Below, one piece after another: positions 54,543-63,935 of a stretch of 64,000 bases of DNA. Under the pieces are notes generated by a model. That model was given only the letters and a program-made list of their open reading frames with translations. It searched no databases and was not told the origin of the DNA. Position 1 is the first letter of the stretch, and each line of letters begins with the position of its first letter. The stretch is taken from contig AP021856.1 of NCBI GenBank assembly GCA_017347445.1, positions 2,240,613 to 2,304,612 of the forward strand. Direction: 5' to 3'. Source of the stretch: Candidatus Brocadia pituitae (GTDB lineage Bacteria; Planctomycetota; Brocadiia; Brocadiales; Brocadiaceae). Made by a program: the position numbers and the translations under genes.

Positions 54543-54626
54543 CAAATATGGCAACCTGGCTGTCTTCATGGAAGACCCATGGCTTTGCGTCCCAACCTCA
54601 CGGTTGGCTTGCCCTTTTCAAATTTG
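54543..54626 (-). promoter_or_regulatory. c-di-GMP-I (GEMM) riboswitch
   Basis: On the minus strand the leader reads GGGCAAGCC, a CCAACC stem with a GUGA tetraloop and GGUUGG, then GGACGCAAAGCC. A second stem (GUCUUC with GAAGAC) and ACAGCCAGGUUGCC follow. This is the GEMM-I consensus, including the GNRA loop and its receptor-like strand. A closing stem CAAAU/AUUUG is possible. Its 3' end is about 32 nt from the start codon of the secreted protein. The sequence between has no terminator, so control is likely at translation initiation (the SD is AGGAG). Whether c-di-GMP turns it on or off is not decided by the sequence alone. Confidence 0.9.
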
Positions 54627-54699
54627 TCCCTTGATTTCAGTTTTTTTGATTATGCGCTCTGGCCCTCTGCGGTAATCTGGTTTTTTACATTTTTGAAAC

Positions 54700-54738
54700 A
54701 AAAAAAGCCTTTGATGACATTTCGTCAATTACAAAGGC
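54700..54738 (-). terminator. Orphan intrinsic terminator upstream of the riboswitch
   Basis: On the minus strand GCCTTTG (54738-54732) pairs with CAAAGGC (54713-54707), followed by seven T residues. It lies about 75 bp upstream of the riboswitch with no annotated minus-strand gene feeding it. A short RNA ending here is possible, or it insulates the riboswitch promoter. Confidence 0.65.
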
Positions 54739-55401
54739 ATTAATTATTACGCTAGATAATTACTTAAAGAAATCTTTCTCTATCTCTGAAAAAATACACT
54801 ATAATCTTCCTGTACCTCGAAATTTTTTATTTTGATCCAATAACGGTTTATGCTTCATGCCGATAATACAAAAGCACAGAGAATGCCATGAACTTTAAAA
54901 AAAATATATTTATGCTCTTAAGGTTGTAAAGCTCTAGATATCAGCATATTGTTAGTTATAACAATTCTTTAATTCCATAATCTGTCACAAGAATAATTTA
55001 CAAATGGTGACATGTTTTCTATACGTGATATGTTTGAATCCTTTGAAATGCCTGTAAAATGGGCAGAGCAAGCATGCAACTTTTTGTAGCACAGGTTATA
55101 TGTAACGATTGTAACCAAAGCCAATACTATATCGGTGGCGAAACCGTTATTTACTATTAGTATTGCCCAGTTAAAAAAGGAAAAGAGATGATTAGTTATT
55201 GCTTTTTTGATTGACTTCTTTTACCGAATCAAATACGATGACTGGCGAAGTGAGGGGATCTGTTTGAGGATCCATATTCTAAAGTCATTGTGAACGAGAT
55301 TTGTTGGCAAATGAGCCGTTTTTTCTTACCTTTTAACAACCAGATTCGTTTAATTCATCACGTTTTTAAGATAAACATTTTGATGTAAAGATATATTTTT
55401 A
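54739..55401. other. Intergenic region, no gene recognised
   Basis: This AT-rich 660 bp stretch precedes the divergent GT4 gene. I find no open frame of convincing coding character and no further GEMM motif. It could contain a small RNA read toward the terminator at 54700. Confidence 0.4.
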
Positions 55402-56529
55402 ATGAATAAACTGAAAATTGCATATATTGGTCAACGAGGAATTCCCCCTACTTTTGGCGGAATTGAACGTTATGTTGATGAAATAGTAAGACGGCTACCG
55501 AAACATGAAGCTGAGACATACACATACTGCAGAAGACATTACGTTGAGAACAATTACGTTGATTATACCAAACAGTTGTTTGTTCCTAGCTTAGAAACCA
55601 AAGGACTCGAAGCCTTTAGCCACTCATTTTTTAGCTCGGCTGATTCTCTAAGACATAATTTTGATATAATACATTTTCAAGCCCTTGGCCCTTCTTTGTT
55701 TTCATGCATTCCAAAAATTATTGGCACAAAGATCGTCGTTACTATACACGGACTTGATTGGGAAAGGGCAAAGTGGGGGCAAGTAGCAAAATCCATTTTA
55801 AAACTTGGCGATTGGATGGCTGGCCACTCTGCTTCGGCACTTATTAGTGTTTCGAAAAAACTTAAAAATTATTATGAGGATAAGTATAAAACGCCTGTAT
55901 TTTATATACCTATAGGCTTTAGCGAACCAAAATTCGTTGAAATTAACGAGATATATAAAAATTTTGGATTGGAACCTTTTCAATATTTATTATTTTTGAA
56001 TCGTCTTGTTCCTGAAAAAGGCGCACATTATCTTATTGAGGCATTCAAAAACATAAAACAAGAAAATTTTAAGCTTGTAATTGCTGGTAGTTCCTTCCAA
56101 GGAGATACGTACGTAGATAATCTTAAAAAAATGGCGAGGGATGATTATAGAATCATTTTTACTGATCATGTGTCTCGTCAAATGGTTCACGAATTATACT
56201 CGAATGCCTATCTTTTTGTTTTACCTTCAGAATTAGAAGGTATGCCTGCGGTGGTTTTAGAGGCTTTAAGCCATAAATGTCCTGTGTTGATCAGTGATAT
56301 TGAAGAAAATTTGGCTGTTATTAAAACTGAAGACAGGCTATATGGATTTACCCATAAAAACAAGGATGTCGTGGATCTCGAGAGGCAAGTAAGATTTCTG
56401 CTAGAACATCCCGGATCGGTACGAGAGCTGCGTCAACCAGGATATGATTTTGTATATCAAAATTATTCCTGGGATAAAGCCGTTCAGATGACATATGATG
56501 TTTATAAGTATATCATGGGGAATAAATAA
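55402..56529 (+). CDS. GT4 family glycosyltransferase with DUF1972-type N-terminus
   Basis: The 375-residue GT-B protein begins KIAYIGQRGIPPTFGGIERY, a DUF1972-like donor-loop start used by rhamnosyl- and related transferases. HFQALGPSLF and TIHGLDWERAKWGQVAKS follow, and the C-terminal Rossmann half has LFLNRLVPEKGAHYLIEAF and LPSELEGMPAVVLEALSH, the family 4 E-x7-E motif. The start ATG at 55402 has no strong ribosome site. It opens a + strand operon with an epimerase, HddC, HddA and GmhA, with gaps of a few bases or overlaps. It probably uses the GDP-heptose or related sugar made by that operon, though this is an inference. Confidence 0.88.
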   Translation: MNKLKIAYIGQRGIPPTFGGIERYVDEIVRRLPKHEAETYTYCRRHYVENNYVDYTKQLFVPSLETKGLEAFSHSFFSSADSLRHNFDIIHFQALGPSLFSCIPKIIGTKIVVTIHGLDWERAKWGQVAKSILKLGDWMAGHSASALISVSKKLKNYYEDKYKTPVFYIPIGFSEPKFVEINEIYKNFGLEPFQYLLFLNRLVPEKGAHYLIEAFKNIKQENFKLVIAGSSFQGDTYVDNLKKMARDDYRIIFTDHVSRQMVHELYSNAYLFVLPSELEGMPAVVLEALSHKCPVLISDIEENLAVIKTEDRLYGFTHKNKDVVDLERQVRFLLEHPGSVRELRQPGYDFVYQNYSWDKAVQMTYDVYKYIMGNK

Positions 56530-56531
56530 AA

Positions 56532-57482
56532 ATGAAAATTCTTGTTACTGGTGGAGCAGGATTTATCGGGAGCCATTTGGTTGATTCTTTTTTGAACAAA
56601 GCATACCAGGTTATCTGTGTAGATAATCTTTATCTCGGTAAAATCGAAAATATAAGACATCAGTTTGATAATAAGTATTTCAAATTCGAAAAATTTGATA
56701 TCCTTGAATTTGAAAAATTAAATAGCTTGTTTAAAAAGGAGCAATTTGATGCAGTATTTCATCTTGTTGCAAACTCAGATATAAAACAGAGTTCAATCGA
56801 TACAAAATTGGATCTTAACCTTAATTTTTTAAGTACGTATCATGTGCTTGAGGCAATGCGGATTCATCAGGTAAAAGAGATCGTTTTTGCCTCAACTTCC
56901 GCTATATTTGGTGAAACAAATAAGGTGATAACTGAAGATATGGGTCCTATGATTCCTATATCTTTCTATGGGGCAAGTAAATTAGCGGCTGAAGCCTATA
57001 TTTCAGCGTATGTTCATAATTTTGGAATGAAGGCGTGTCTTATTCGTTTTCCTAACGTAGTTGGTGAACGTGCAACGCATGGTATCTTGTTTGACCTCAT
57101 GAACAAACTGAAGAAAAATCAGAAAACATTAACTGTTCTAGGTGACGGAAGGCAGGAAAAACCCTATCTATACGTGAAAGAATTAGTTGAAGGATTAATT
57201 TTTATCTGGCAGAACACCAAGGAGAATTACAATTACTTTAATCTTGGTTCAGATTCGACGATTAAAGTTTCTAAAATTGTTGATATTCTGCTTGATGAGT
57301 TAGGCCTTAACGGAAAGACGGAAGTAAAATATACCGGTGGAGACAGAGGATGGATAGGAGATGTGCCAAAATTTAAATATAACCTGGAAAAAGCGCATGC
57401 ATTTGGATGGAGGGCGCATCTGGATTCAGAGCAGGCTATTCGTCATACCGTCAGGAAACTTAAGGAGGAATTTGGGTTTTGA
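56532..57482 (+). CDS. NAD-dependent sugar epimerase/dehydratase
   Basis: The 316-residue extended short-chain dehydrogenase has the NAD-binding TGGAGFIGSHLVDSFL, the VDNLYLGKIENIRH loop and the catalytic Tyr-Lys in SFYGASKLAAEAY (YxxxK). NVVGERATHGILFDLMNK and the C-terminal GGDRGWIGDVPKF follow, as in UDP-glucose 4-epimerase and related enzymes. The substrate sugar is not known, but a nucleotide-sugar of this operon is likely. It begins two bases after the GT4 stop and is followed by an overlapping TTG start of the next gene. Confidence 0.88.
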   Translation: MKILVTGGAGFIGSHLVDSFLNKAYQVICVDNLYLGKIENIRHQFDNKYFKFEKFDILEFEKLNSLFKKEQFDAVFHLVANSDIKQSSIDTKLDLNLNFLSTYHVLEAMRIHQVKEIVFASTSAIFGETNKVITEDMGPMIPISFYGASKLAAEAYISAYVHNFGMKACLIRFPNVVGERATHGILFDLMNKLKKNQKTLTVLGDGRQEKPYLYVKELVEGLIFIWQNTKENYNYFNLGSDSTIKVSKIVDILLDELGLNGKTEVKYTGGDRGWIGDVPKFKYNLEKAHAFGWRAHLDSEQAIRHTVRKLKEEFGF

Positions 57483-58201
57483 AAGAAATTGAACAAGCCG
57501 TTATTTTAGCAGGTGGAAGAGGTGAAAGGCTCAGACCTCTTACCGACAAGGTACCTAAACCTATGGTAATGGTTCGTGATAAGCCATTCTTAGAGCACCT
57601 AGTTGTTCTTTTAAAAGAGCATGGAATTAAAAATTATCTTTTTCTTGTGGGCTATCTTGGTAATCTTATAAGGGATTATTTTGATGATGGCCATAAGTGG
57701 GGAATAACGATAACTTATTCGTTTGAAGAAAAACCCCTGGGTACAGGTGGGGCATTGAGGCTCGCAAAGACACATTTAGAGGAAAATTTTTTTTTGCTGT
57801 TTGGAGATTCATATTTGCCCATTGATTATAGGCTAATGGCAAAAGATTTTCTCGTGAGCGAAAGAAAAGTTTTTCTGGCTGTCTATGATAATTCATGCGA
57901 TACAAACGTGCCTTTCAACATAAAACTAAATAACAGCAAGCATATCGTTGTTGCATATAATAAAAAAAAGGACAATCCTGCCGATTTTAATTATTGTGAT
58001 GCAGGCGTAATTGCGGTGAGCAGGGAAGTAGTGAAATTGATTGAAGGAGCGGATCCCATTTCATTTGAAGAAGTAATCTATCCCCGTTTAATCAAGATGG
58101 AACAATTAGGATATTATATCGCAGAAAAAAGATTTTATGACATAGGAACAATTGAAAGACTTAAAATTTTTGAACAGTACCTATCCCACAAAATAAAATA
58201 G
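57479..58201 (+). CDS. hddC: HddC-like sugar-1-phosphate nucleotidyltransferase
   Basis: The 240-residue NTP_transferase has the nucleotide-binding signature ILAGGRGERLRPLTDKVPKP, then GTGGALRLAKTHLEENFFLL and FGDSYLPIDY. The protein is closest to D-glycero-D-manno-heptose 1-phosphate guanylyltransferases and related enzymes; that subtype is supported mainly by neighbouring HddA and GmhA. It starts with TTG overlapping the previous stop (TTGA). The start codon is inferred because the frame has no ATG before the signature. Confidence 0.8.
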   Translation: MKEIEQAVILAGGRGERLRPLTDKVPKPMVMVRDKPFLEHLVVLLKEHGIKNYLFLVGYLGNLIRDYFDDGHKWGITITYSFEEKPLGTGGALRLAKTHLEENFFLLFGDSYLPIDYRLMAKDFLVSERKVFLAVYDNSCDTNVPFNIKLNNSKHIVVAYNKKKDNPADFNYCDAGVIAVSREVVKLIEGADPISFEEVIYPRLIKMEQLGYYIAEKRFYDIGTIERLKIFEQYLSHKIK

Positions 58202-58209
58202 GTAGCGAG

Positions 58210-59223
58210 ATGATTATTACGCGGACTCCCTTTAGAGTAAGTTTTATTGGTGGTGGCTCAGATCTTAAGGAATTCTATTCTAATACCCCTGGTGCTGTGT
58301 TGAGTACGACTATTAATAAGTACATGTACATCAACTCTCACCCATTTTTTAACCGCAGAGCTTTTCAATTAAAATATTCCAAGACAGAATTGGTGGAGTC
58401 TCTGGATGGAATCCAGCATCCTATTTTCCGTGAAGTCCTAAGGAAGTTTGGAATACATGGCGGGGTTGAAATTTCCTCGATTGCTGATATTCCCGCCGGT
58501 ACCGGATTAGGCTCATCAAGTGCGTTTACGGTAGGTCTTATCCATAATATACATACTTTCAAATCAAGATACATAAGAAAACATAAACTGGCGGAGGAGG
58601 CATGTGAATTAGAAATTGATATCTTGAAAGAACCCATAGGCAAACAGGATCAGTATGCTTCTTCTTTCGGAAATTTAAATGTAATTGAATTCTTACAGGA
58701 CGGCAATGTTAGAGTTGAGCCAGTTACCATCTCCAGTGAAAACAAAAAGTTATTGCAGCAAAACATTCTTATGTTTTATACAAAAAGTCAACGTTCGGCA
58801 TCAAAGATTCTAAAAAAACAAAGATACTTTATGGCAGATAGCGATAAATATGGTTTGATAAAAGAAATGATTCCTTATGTTTATAAATTAAGGGACGCTT
58901 TCTATCAGGAACAATTTGATTATCTTGGTGAGGTATTGCATATTGGTTGGTGTCTTAAGAAAAAAATTACAAAAGAAATCAGTAACGAAAATATAGATCG
59001 GTATTATAATGCGGCGCTTAAGGCAGGGGCAATAGGCGGTAAGTTATTGGGTGCAGGAGGCGGCGGTTTTTTGCTCTTTTATTGTCCTCTAAAAAAACAA
59101 AAAAAGTTGCGGCAAGCTTTAGATGACCTTTTTGAACTTAAATTTTCTTTTGAATATGAGGGGTCAAAAGTTATATACATAGGAGAAAACGATGGGGATG
59201 GTGAAACTGGATTTTTTGAATGA
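58210..59223 (+). CDS. hddA: D-glycero-alpha-D-manno-heptose-7-phosphate kinase-like GHMP kinase
   Basis: The 337-residue GHMP-family sugar kinase has RTPFRVSFIGGGSDLKEFY, the ATP-binding PAGTGLGSSSAFTVG loop, QDQYASSFGNLN and GGKLLGAGGGGFLLFYC at the end. This layout matches HddA, which phosphorylates heptose-7-phosphate at C1 for the GDP-D-glycero-alpha-D-manno-heptose pathway. It lies between HddC and a GmhA-like isomerase. The last 32 bp overlap the gmhA start, implying coupled expression. A phosphatase (gmhB) needed for the bisphosphate is not in the window. Confidence 0.88.
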   Translation: MIITRTPFRVSFIGGGSDLKEFYSNTPGAVLSTTINKYMYINSHPFFNRRAFQLKYSKTELVESLDGIQHPIFREVLRKFGIHGGVEISSIADIPAGTGLGSSSAFTVGLIHNIHTFKSRYIRKHKLAEEACELEIDILKEPIGKQDQYASSFGNLNVIEFLQDGNVRVEPVTISSENKKLLQQNILMFYTKSQRSASKILKKQRYFMADSDKYGLIKEMIPYVYKLRDAFYQEQFDYLGEVLHIGWCLKKKITKEISNENIDRYYNAALKAGAIGGKLLGAGGGGFLLFYCPLKKQKKLRQALDDLFELKFSFEYEGSKVIYIGENDGDGETGFFE

Positions 59224-59788
59224 CATTGATGGATATTTTAATAAATTAAAAATGTCTATCGATAAAATTGACACGACTGATATCAACCATTTTGCAAATG
59301 TATTGCTGTGTCATTACGAAAATAATAGCACCATATTTATTTTTGGAAATGGTGGAAGTGCCGCAACGGCTTCCCACAGTATCTGTGATTTTAATAAGGG
59401 CGTCTGTTTAGATTTAGACAAGAAATTTAAATTTGTTTGTTTAAATGATAATCTACCGTCAATATTAGCGTATAGCAACGACATTTCTTACGATGATATC
59501 TTCTTGTTACAGTTGAAAAACTTTTTAACGCCGAGAGATTTGGTTATTGGAATATCCGGAAGTGGAAATTCAAAAAATATTATTAAAGCTATTGACTTTG
59601 CCAAGCAAACGGGGTCTAATACTTTTAGCTTATGTGGATTTAATGGTGGAAGATTAAAAGAGATTGACCCGAATAATTGTATCCATGTCCCATCACATGA
59701 TATGCAAATTGTCGAAGACTGCCATATAGTTATTTTTCATTTACTAATGCAATGTATATATAATTACTTGCATAAACAAAGTATTTGA
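59192..59788 (+). CDS. gmhA: SIS-domain phosphoheptose isomerase (GmhA-like)
   Basis: The 198-residue SIS domain protein has IFIFGNGGSAATASHSICDF, the sugar phosphate-binding GISGSGNSKNIIKAI, and a C-terminal helix rich in Asp/Glu. It converts sedoheptulose 7-phosphate to D-glycero-D-manno-heptose 7-phosphate, the first step of heptose synthesis. It overlaps hddA by 32 bp. The end of the operon lies here; the 265 bp to the next gene has no convincing reading frame. Together with HddA and HddC it forms the known GDP-heptose path except the bisphosphatase. Confidence 0.88.
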   Translation: MGMVKLDFLNDIDGYFNKLKMSIDKIDTTDINHFANVLLCHYENNSTIFIFGNGGSAATASHSICDFNKGVCLDLDKKFKFVCLNDNLPSILAYSNDISYDDIFLLQLKNFLTPRDLVIGISGSGNSKNIIKAIDFAKQTGSNTFSLCGFNGGRLKEIDPNNCIHVPSHDMQIVEDCHIVIFHLLMQCIYNYLHKQSI

Positions 59789-60053
59789 ATTTTCTACCAT
59801 TGAAAAGCAAAATTGGCCAAAAGTATTTGAGCCTTTTTGGCACACATATCGCTCTGTCAGACAAATGCCTTACCCACTCATCATCATGCTTCAGTAATAG
59901 ACACATGGTTATATTTTGCCTTTGCCATCTACGCACGCTATCAGAGAATAAACATCTTGCTCACGGCTATTTAAGGTTACATCGAAACGACTGAAGAAGA
60001 AATTCGCCGTTTAAGCAATTATTTTAACTGATGAGGGTAACACACATTTTGGG

Positions 60054-61037
60054 TTAGTATTTATAATGTTTGTTTTGTTTCAATGATGTCATTATTGCAT
60101 TGCCAACACGATATATTGAGTATTTTCTTTTAAAAACTAATAATACGAGAACATGAATTTTGTCCAACCATTTTAAGAAAAAGAGTCTTATTCTCCCAAT
60201 ATCCTTGTTTCCTGTTTTAAACATCGTTTCATATCCAAGATTTACAAGGGTTTCACCTGCGATACCTTCAAGTTTTTTGATCTGTGGCATCGTAAAACTT
60301 TTACGCCATTTACCATAATTAGGAACTATGGTTCCTTTTTGTCGGCTTAATACTTTTGCCTCATACATGGGCATTTTGGAATTTAACACACGCTCGTCGA
60401 ACGGAACACCAAGAAACGAACAGATATTCTTCATACAATATTCCGGAGAATTGGTCAGGTCTTCATATCTTATTTCAAAATATCTCTCTGCTCCTGCAGA
60501 TAAACCATCACTTCTCGCTTTTTTTATCAATGTTTTCCATTGAAAGATAGTTCGGTAAATATTATGACCAAATCGTCGTTTTAATGATTGCGCATTATCC
60601 CTGCCATCTCTGATGAGATGTATAATTTTTGATTTAGGAAAAAGATCAATGAGTTGAGGAATAAATAATGCGTATTTGGGAGAATGTTCTCCCCATATAG
60701 CTTTCTTTACCTTTGATGCAAAAAAAGAAAAAGTTACATGAACTACCTGTGAAAGATTCTTCTCTTCCAAATCATCGAAATTAATAGGTATTTCTAAAGG
60801 TAACCATTTATTGCAAGAAAGAAATCCTGGATTATTACAGAAATCCTTAAGGAGTTTGTTAAAGTTATTCTCGTTTTGTAAATCACCATATTTCGACACA
60901 TTATAATAATAATACGGTATGGTTAATATTTCCTGGCTGTGAATATAAATCAAGGGATGATTGTTCAAACAATCAGCTAGCATATGTGTACCTGAACCAT
61001 TCATACCTAAAATAAAAATACATGTTGTATTGTTCAT
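60054..61037 (-). CDS. Sulfotransferase-family protein
   Basis: The roughly 327-residue protein begins CIFILGMNGSGTHMLADCLN, a PAPS 5'-phosphosulfate-type loop. IIHLIRDGRDNAQSLKRRFG gives the 3'-phosphate motif, and YFEIRYEDLTNSPEYCMKNI a later family segment. The start ATG at 61037 has AAAGGAG upstream and is preferred over an ATG at 61061. It would sulfate a glycan or lipid, like the other sulfotransferase at 43373. It is transcribed opposite to the heptose operon and next to a transposase scrap. Confidence 0.85.
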   Translation of the reverse strand: MNNTTCIFILGMNGSGTHMLADCLNNHPLIYIHSQEILTIPYYYYNVSKYGDLQNENNFNKLLKDFCNNPGFLSCNKWLPLEIPINFDDLEEKNLSQVVHVTFSFFASKVKKAIWGEHSPKYALFIPQLIDLFPKSKIIHLIRDGRDNAQSLKRRFGHNIYRTIFQWKTLIKKARSDGLSAGAERYFEIRYEDLTNSPEYCMKNICSFLGVPFDERVLNSKMPMYEAKVLSRQKGTIVPNYGKWRKSFTMPQIKKLEGIAGETLVNLGYETMFKTGNKDIGRIRLFFLKWLDKIHVLVLLVFKRKYSIYRVGNAIMTSLKQNKHYKY

Positions 61038-61085
61038 GCTATTGCACTCCTTTTTAATCAATCTATAGTATTACAATCGTATCAT

Positions 61086-61451
61086 TCAACAGGGATTATC
61101 ACGTGAACTAAAAAGCACTAAATTTAACTTGTCCCATAGTACCTTATTAAGGGAATTGGCAATCAAGGTCTTTGCTATATCAAAATTTACCCTTGCAATT
61201 ACCGGAAAAGAAAGGGCATTAAGGCTAAAGAAATCAATGTTTTTCTGGATATTGTTTTCAATAAACCAGCAAAGGACATAGGTTGCAAAGATATCTTTTG
61301 TGCTTGTTTCAAATCTTCTGTTCGTATAAAAAAGAGGCATTCCCTCAGGATAACATAAGAAGGATAGTAATGTCCCTTGGATGATTATTTTGTCATAGCA
61401 TAAAAGAACACCTCGGATACGGTCTGCACTGGTTTTAGTTATCAGCATCAT
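61086..61451 (-). pseudogene. Composite transposase-derived remnant
   Basis: The 121-codon frame has an N-terminal part DRIRGVLLCYDKIIIQGTLL (a start seen in a family of transposase-like proteins) and a C-terminal part FSLNALSFPVIARVNFDIAK, then TLIANSLNKVL. The latter resembles the end of a different DDE transposase, where FHLNALSS and TVIAN-type residues are found. It appears to be two unrelated scraps joined, with no catalytic residues between. I do not regard it as a functional gene. Confidence 0.45.
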
Positions 61452-62089
61452 GGTTTATGGTAGAGAGAAAATGCCTATTAGTTATATTCCGACTAAACCG
61501 ATTGAGTCGTCTGTAACCGATACATTATATATTACTTCTACCAAATCTTAAAACAAAATACTCTCTTGGATCAGGGTCAATGGTAAAATTGTTGGCAAGG
61601 ATTTGTGGTTACTTTGGTAGCTTCAGTAATCCGCTACCTGGGCACCAGGTAATTTGGAATCGTAATTCTTAATTGCAACTCATGTACGAAGGGTTTCTCT
61701 TTAGGTGTTTGGACAAAATGCTGAAGGCGTTTAAAAGATATTGTACACTGGGCATGTTCCCGTGTTGGTCGTGAATTTGCAAAAGTTGGGAAGCGTGCTT
61801 CAGGAGAAGGCACGAAAAAAGCGTGAAAAGTTGAGAAAAACAGTCTAAAAAAACTTGAAAAAACAGTATGGTAGAGAGATAATATAAAAAAACGAGTTAA
61901 AAATACGTGGAATACAAAAAAATGAGAACAAGAACCGTGCTCTTACCTAAAATCTAGCAACAAGCTTTCAGGAAAGATTTTCGTAAACGAAAATTATTCT
62001 GACGTTTTTTTTAACATGTTTTTGTTCAAATACTACTTACGGTTGAAATTCGATGCTGTTCTTTATTCCTATATTATTACTCTACTTCT
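61452..62089. other. Intergenic region with repeat scars, no gene recognised
   Basis: The 640 bp hold a 13-bp direct repeat, TATGGTAGAGAGA, at 61456-61468 and 61867-61879, and a perfect palindrome TACCTGG-GCA-CCAGGTA at 61634-61650. There is otherwise no convincing coding sequence, and the region is probably the decay of mobile DNA. Confidence 0.45.
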
Positions 62090-63928
62090 ATGTCATTGTT
62101 CTACCTCCCTTCAACTTTCTTACGAATGAGCCGATATTTAAAGACTATGAAAGAAACAACTGACAAAATACTTCACTGCGGGATTATAATTCTGTTCCTA
62201 CTCTTAGCAATATTTTTAAGGGCTGGATTACTTAGCTGGCAGCTCCCCTACTATTCGGTAGATGAAAATGATGTTGTTGAACCAGCGCTTGCTTTTCTTT
62301 GCGGCGATTGGGACCCGCATTGGTATAAATATGGTCCGCTCTTTAGTTATCTGCTTGCTTTTATTTACAAGATTTGGATGTGGATGGGTAACTTGATATC
62401 AGGATACAGTGCGGAGGATTTCTTTTATGCTGCTTTTTTTGAGTCGAAGCCTTTCTATATGGTGGCGAGGGCTTTTCACGTGTCAATAGTTCTAGGGATT
62501 GCCGGTGTCTCCTGGCTCTTTGCCCGGCGATATTATGACTATCTGACTTCACTGGCAGCATTCATTCTTGGTCTTTCTCCGTTTCTCGATCTAAATACTA
62601 ATTTTACGATCAGGGTCGATACCCTTGTAGGTTTGTTCAGCCTTCTCAGTCTTTTTTTTGCTGTTCAGTTTGGCAAGGACAGGATAAAATTCCGTCCCTA
62701 TATTTTATCAGGTATCTTTGCAGGATTTGCTATAGCTTCAAAGCCTGTCGCAGGCTTTCTGGTGTTACCAGCCTTGGTGTTTGGTCATTTTTTGCACGCC
62801 TGGCAGGATTCAAACTTGCCGCCCAGAAAAAAAATTAAGTTTGCAGTAATAAGACCTGACCTATGGATACTTGTATGTGCTGTATTTCTCGCCCATTCAT
62901 TAGCAAACCCTTATTCTATACTCAATTTTAACGGCTTTTTTCTGGAACAATATAATCTTTTTTTTTCTGAGAAAGAATCAGCACAATTCACTTATTATCA
63001 TTCATCGTATGATTTCAGCTGGTTAGTAAACAAATGGGGCTGGATTATGGTCCTGGCGATTGCTGCATCGTTGCTGACTTCTTTAAGGCGTCCAGATAAT
63101 GCTACCCGCATATTGCTGGTTTATATAACAGCGTTTGTTGTTGGTTTTCTTCCATTTAAGTCACGAGAATATTGGTATAATGCCATGTTCCCGGCAGTTA
63201 TTCTCGTTGTTGCCCGGCAGATTACCGTTTTTGACAGGTCCGTTATCAAATATATCATAGACCGGGTCCGCTGGAAAAGGACCGATAAGGAAAAAAAGTT
63301 ATTTGAGAATACTCAATATCTTGAATTAACAACCATGGTTTTGTTGACGATTGTAGTTACTGCATATCCTTTCTTGAGAACGGGGAGCATGGTTTATAAT
63401 AATTTGTTCTCCCCGGTGAGCCCATTGAAAAGAAGGGCAGATTATGCAGCCCAGTTATGGATTGAAAAAAATTTACCTTCACATAGCTCTATTCTTATCA
63501 TAGGCAGGCATGCTGTAAACTTACCTCGTATAACGGCTGACAATCCATCGGTACAAGCAGACTGGGGAGAATACTTTAGTTACCATCGAATAGAAAACGT
63601 GTCTTGGAGAAAAAAATTCGAAAATGCATACTTTCAGCACCAGCAGACTAATAGACCGGCTTATAATTTGTTAAATATACGTGAAAAATATGTTCTTTCA
63701 AGCGATACGAAGACTAATTTGATTATAAGGGAGAATATGGCAACAACCGCGAATGATAATGGGTGTAAGTTTGTTGTGGTAGCGTCTGGAAAGAACCTTA
63801 AAGGAAAATGGGAAGAGAACGATAATATTAGATTAATTGCTTCTTTCAATCGTTCAACTGGCCATACCGGGGATGAAGTAAAAATATTTGAAGTGCTGCA
63901 GCCGGCAGTACCTGAATTCAGCAAATAA
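62090..63928 (+). CDS. GT39-family (PMT/ArnT-like) membrane glycosyltransferase
   Basis: This 612-residue membrane protein has about 10-12 predicted transmembrane segments. The N-terminal cytosolic tail is followed by a helix at about 29-48 and the extracytoplasmic loop YYSVDENDVVEPALAFL, whose D-E is the catalytic metal-linked pair of GT39 enzymes. Helices include FLLLAIFLRAGLL and TTMVLLTIVVTAYPF. It would transfer a sugar from a polyprenyl-phosphate donor to protein or lipid on the outer side. The exact start is uncertain: the ATG at 62090, a later ATG at 62126 or one at 62147 are all in frame, with no clear ribosome site. It is followed by a partial frame at 63936. Confidence 0.85.
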   Translation: MSLFYLPSTFLRMSRYLKTMKETTDKILHCGIIILFLLLAIFLRAGLLSWQLPYYSVDENDVVEPALAFLCGDWDPHWYKYGPLFSYLLAFIYKIWMWMGNLISGYSAEDFFYAAFFESKPFYMVARAFHVSIVLGIAGVSWLFARRYYDYLTSLAAFILGLSPFLDLNTNFTIRVDTLVGLFSLLSLFFAVQFGKDRIKFRPYILSGIFAGFAIASKPVAGFLVLPALVFGHFLHAWQDSNLPPRKKIKFAVIRPDLWILVCAVFLAHSLANPYSILNFNGFFLEQYNLFFSEKESAQFTYYHSSYDFSWLVNKWGWIMVLAIAASLLTSLRRPDNATRILLVYITAFVVGFLPFKSREYWYNAMFPAVILVVARQITVFDRSVIKYIIDRVRWKRTDKEKKLFENTQYLELTTMVLLTIVVTAYPFLRTGSMVYNNLFSPVSPLKRRADYAAQLWIEKNLPSHSSILIIGRHAVNLPRITADNPSVQADWGEYFSYHRIENVSWRKKFENAYFQHQQTNRPAYNLLNIREKYVLSSDTKTNLIIRENMATTANDNGCKFVVVASGKNLKGKWEENDNIRLIASFNRSTGHTGDEVKIFEVLQPAVPEFSK

Positions 63929-63935
63929 TTTTAGT

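Noticed and set aside
59789-60053. A decayed tyrosine recombinase in the gap after gmhA
   Set aside because: Fragments in three frames vaguely suggest an integrase end, but no catalytic motif can be aligned, so I do not call it.
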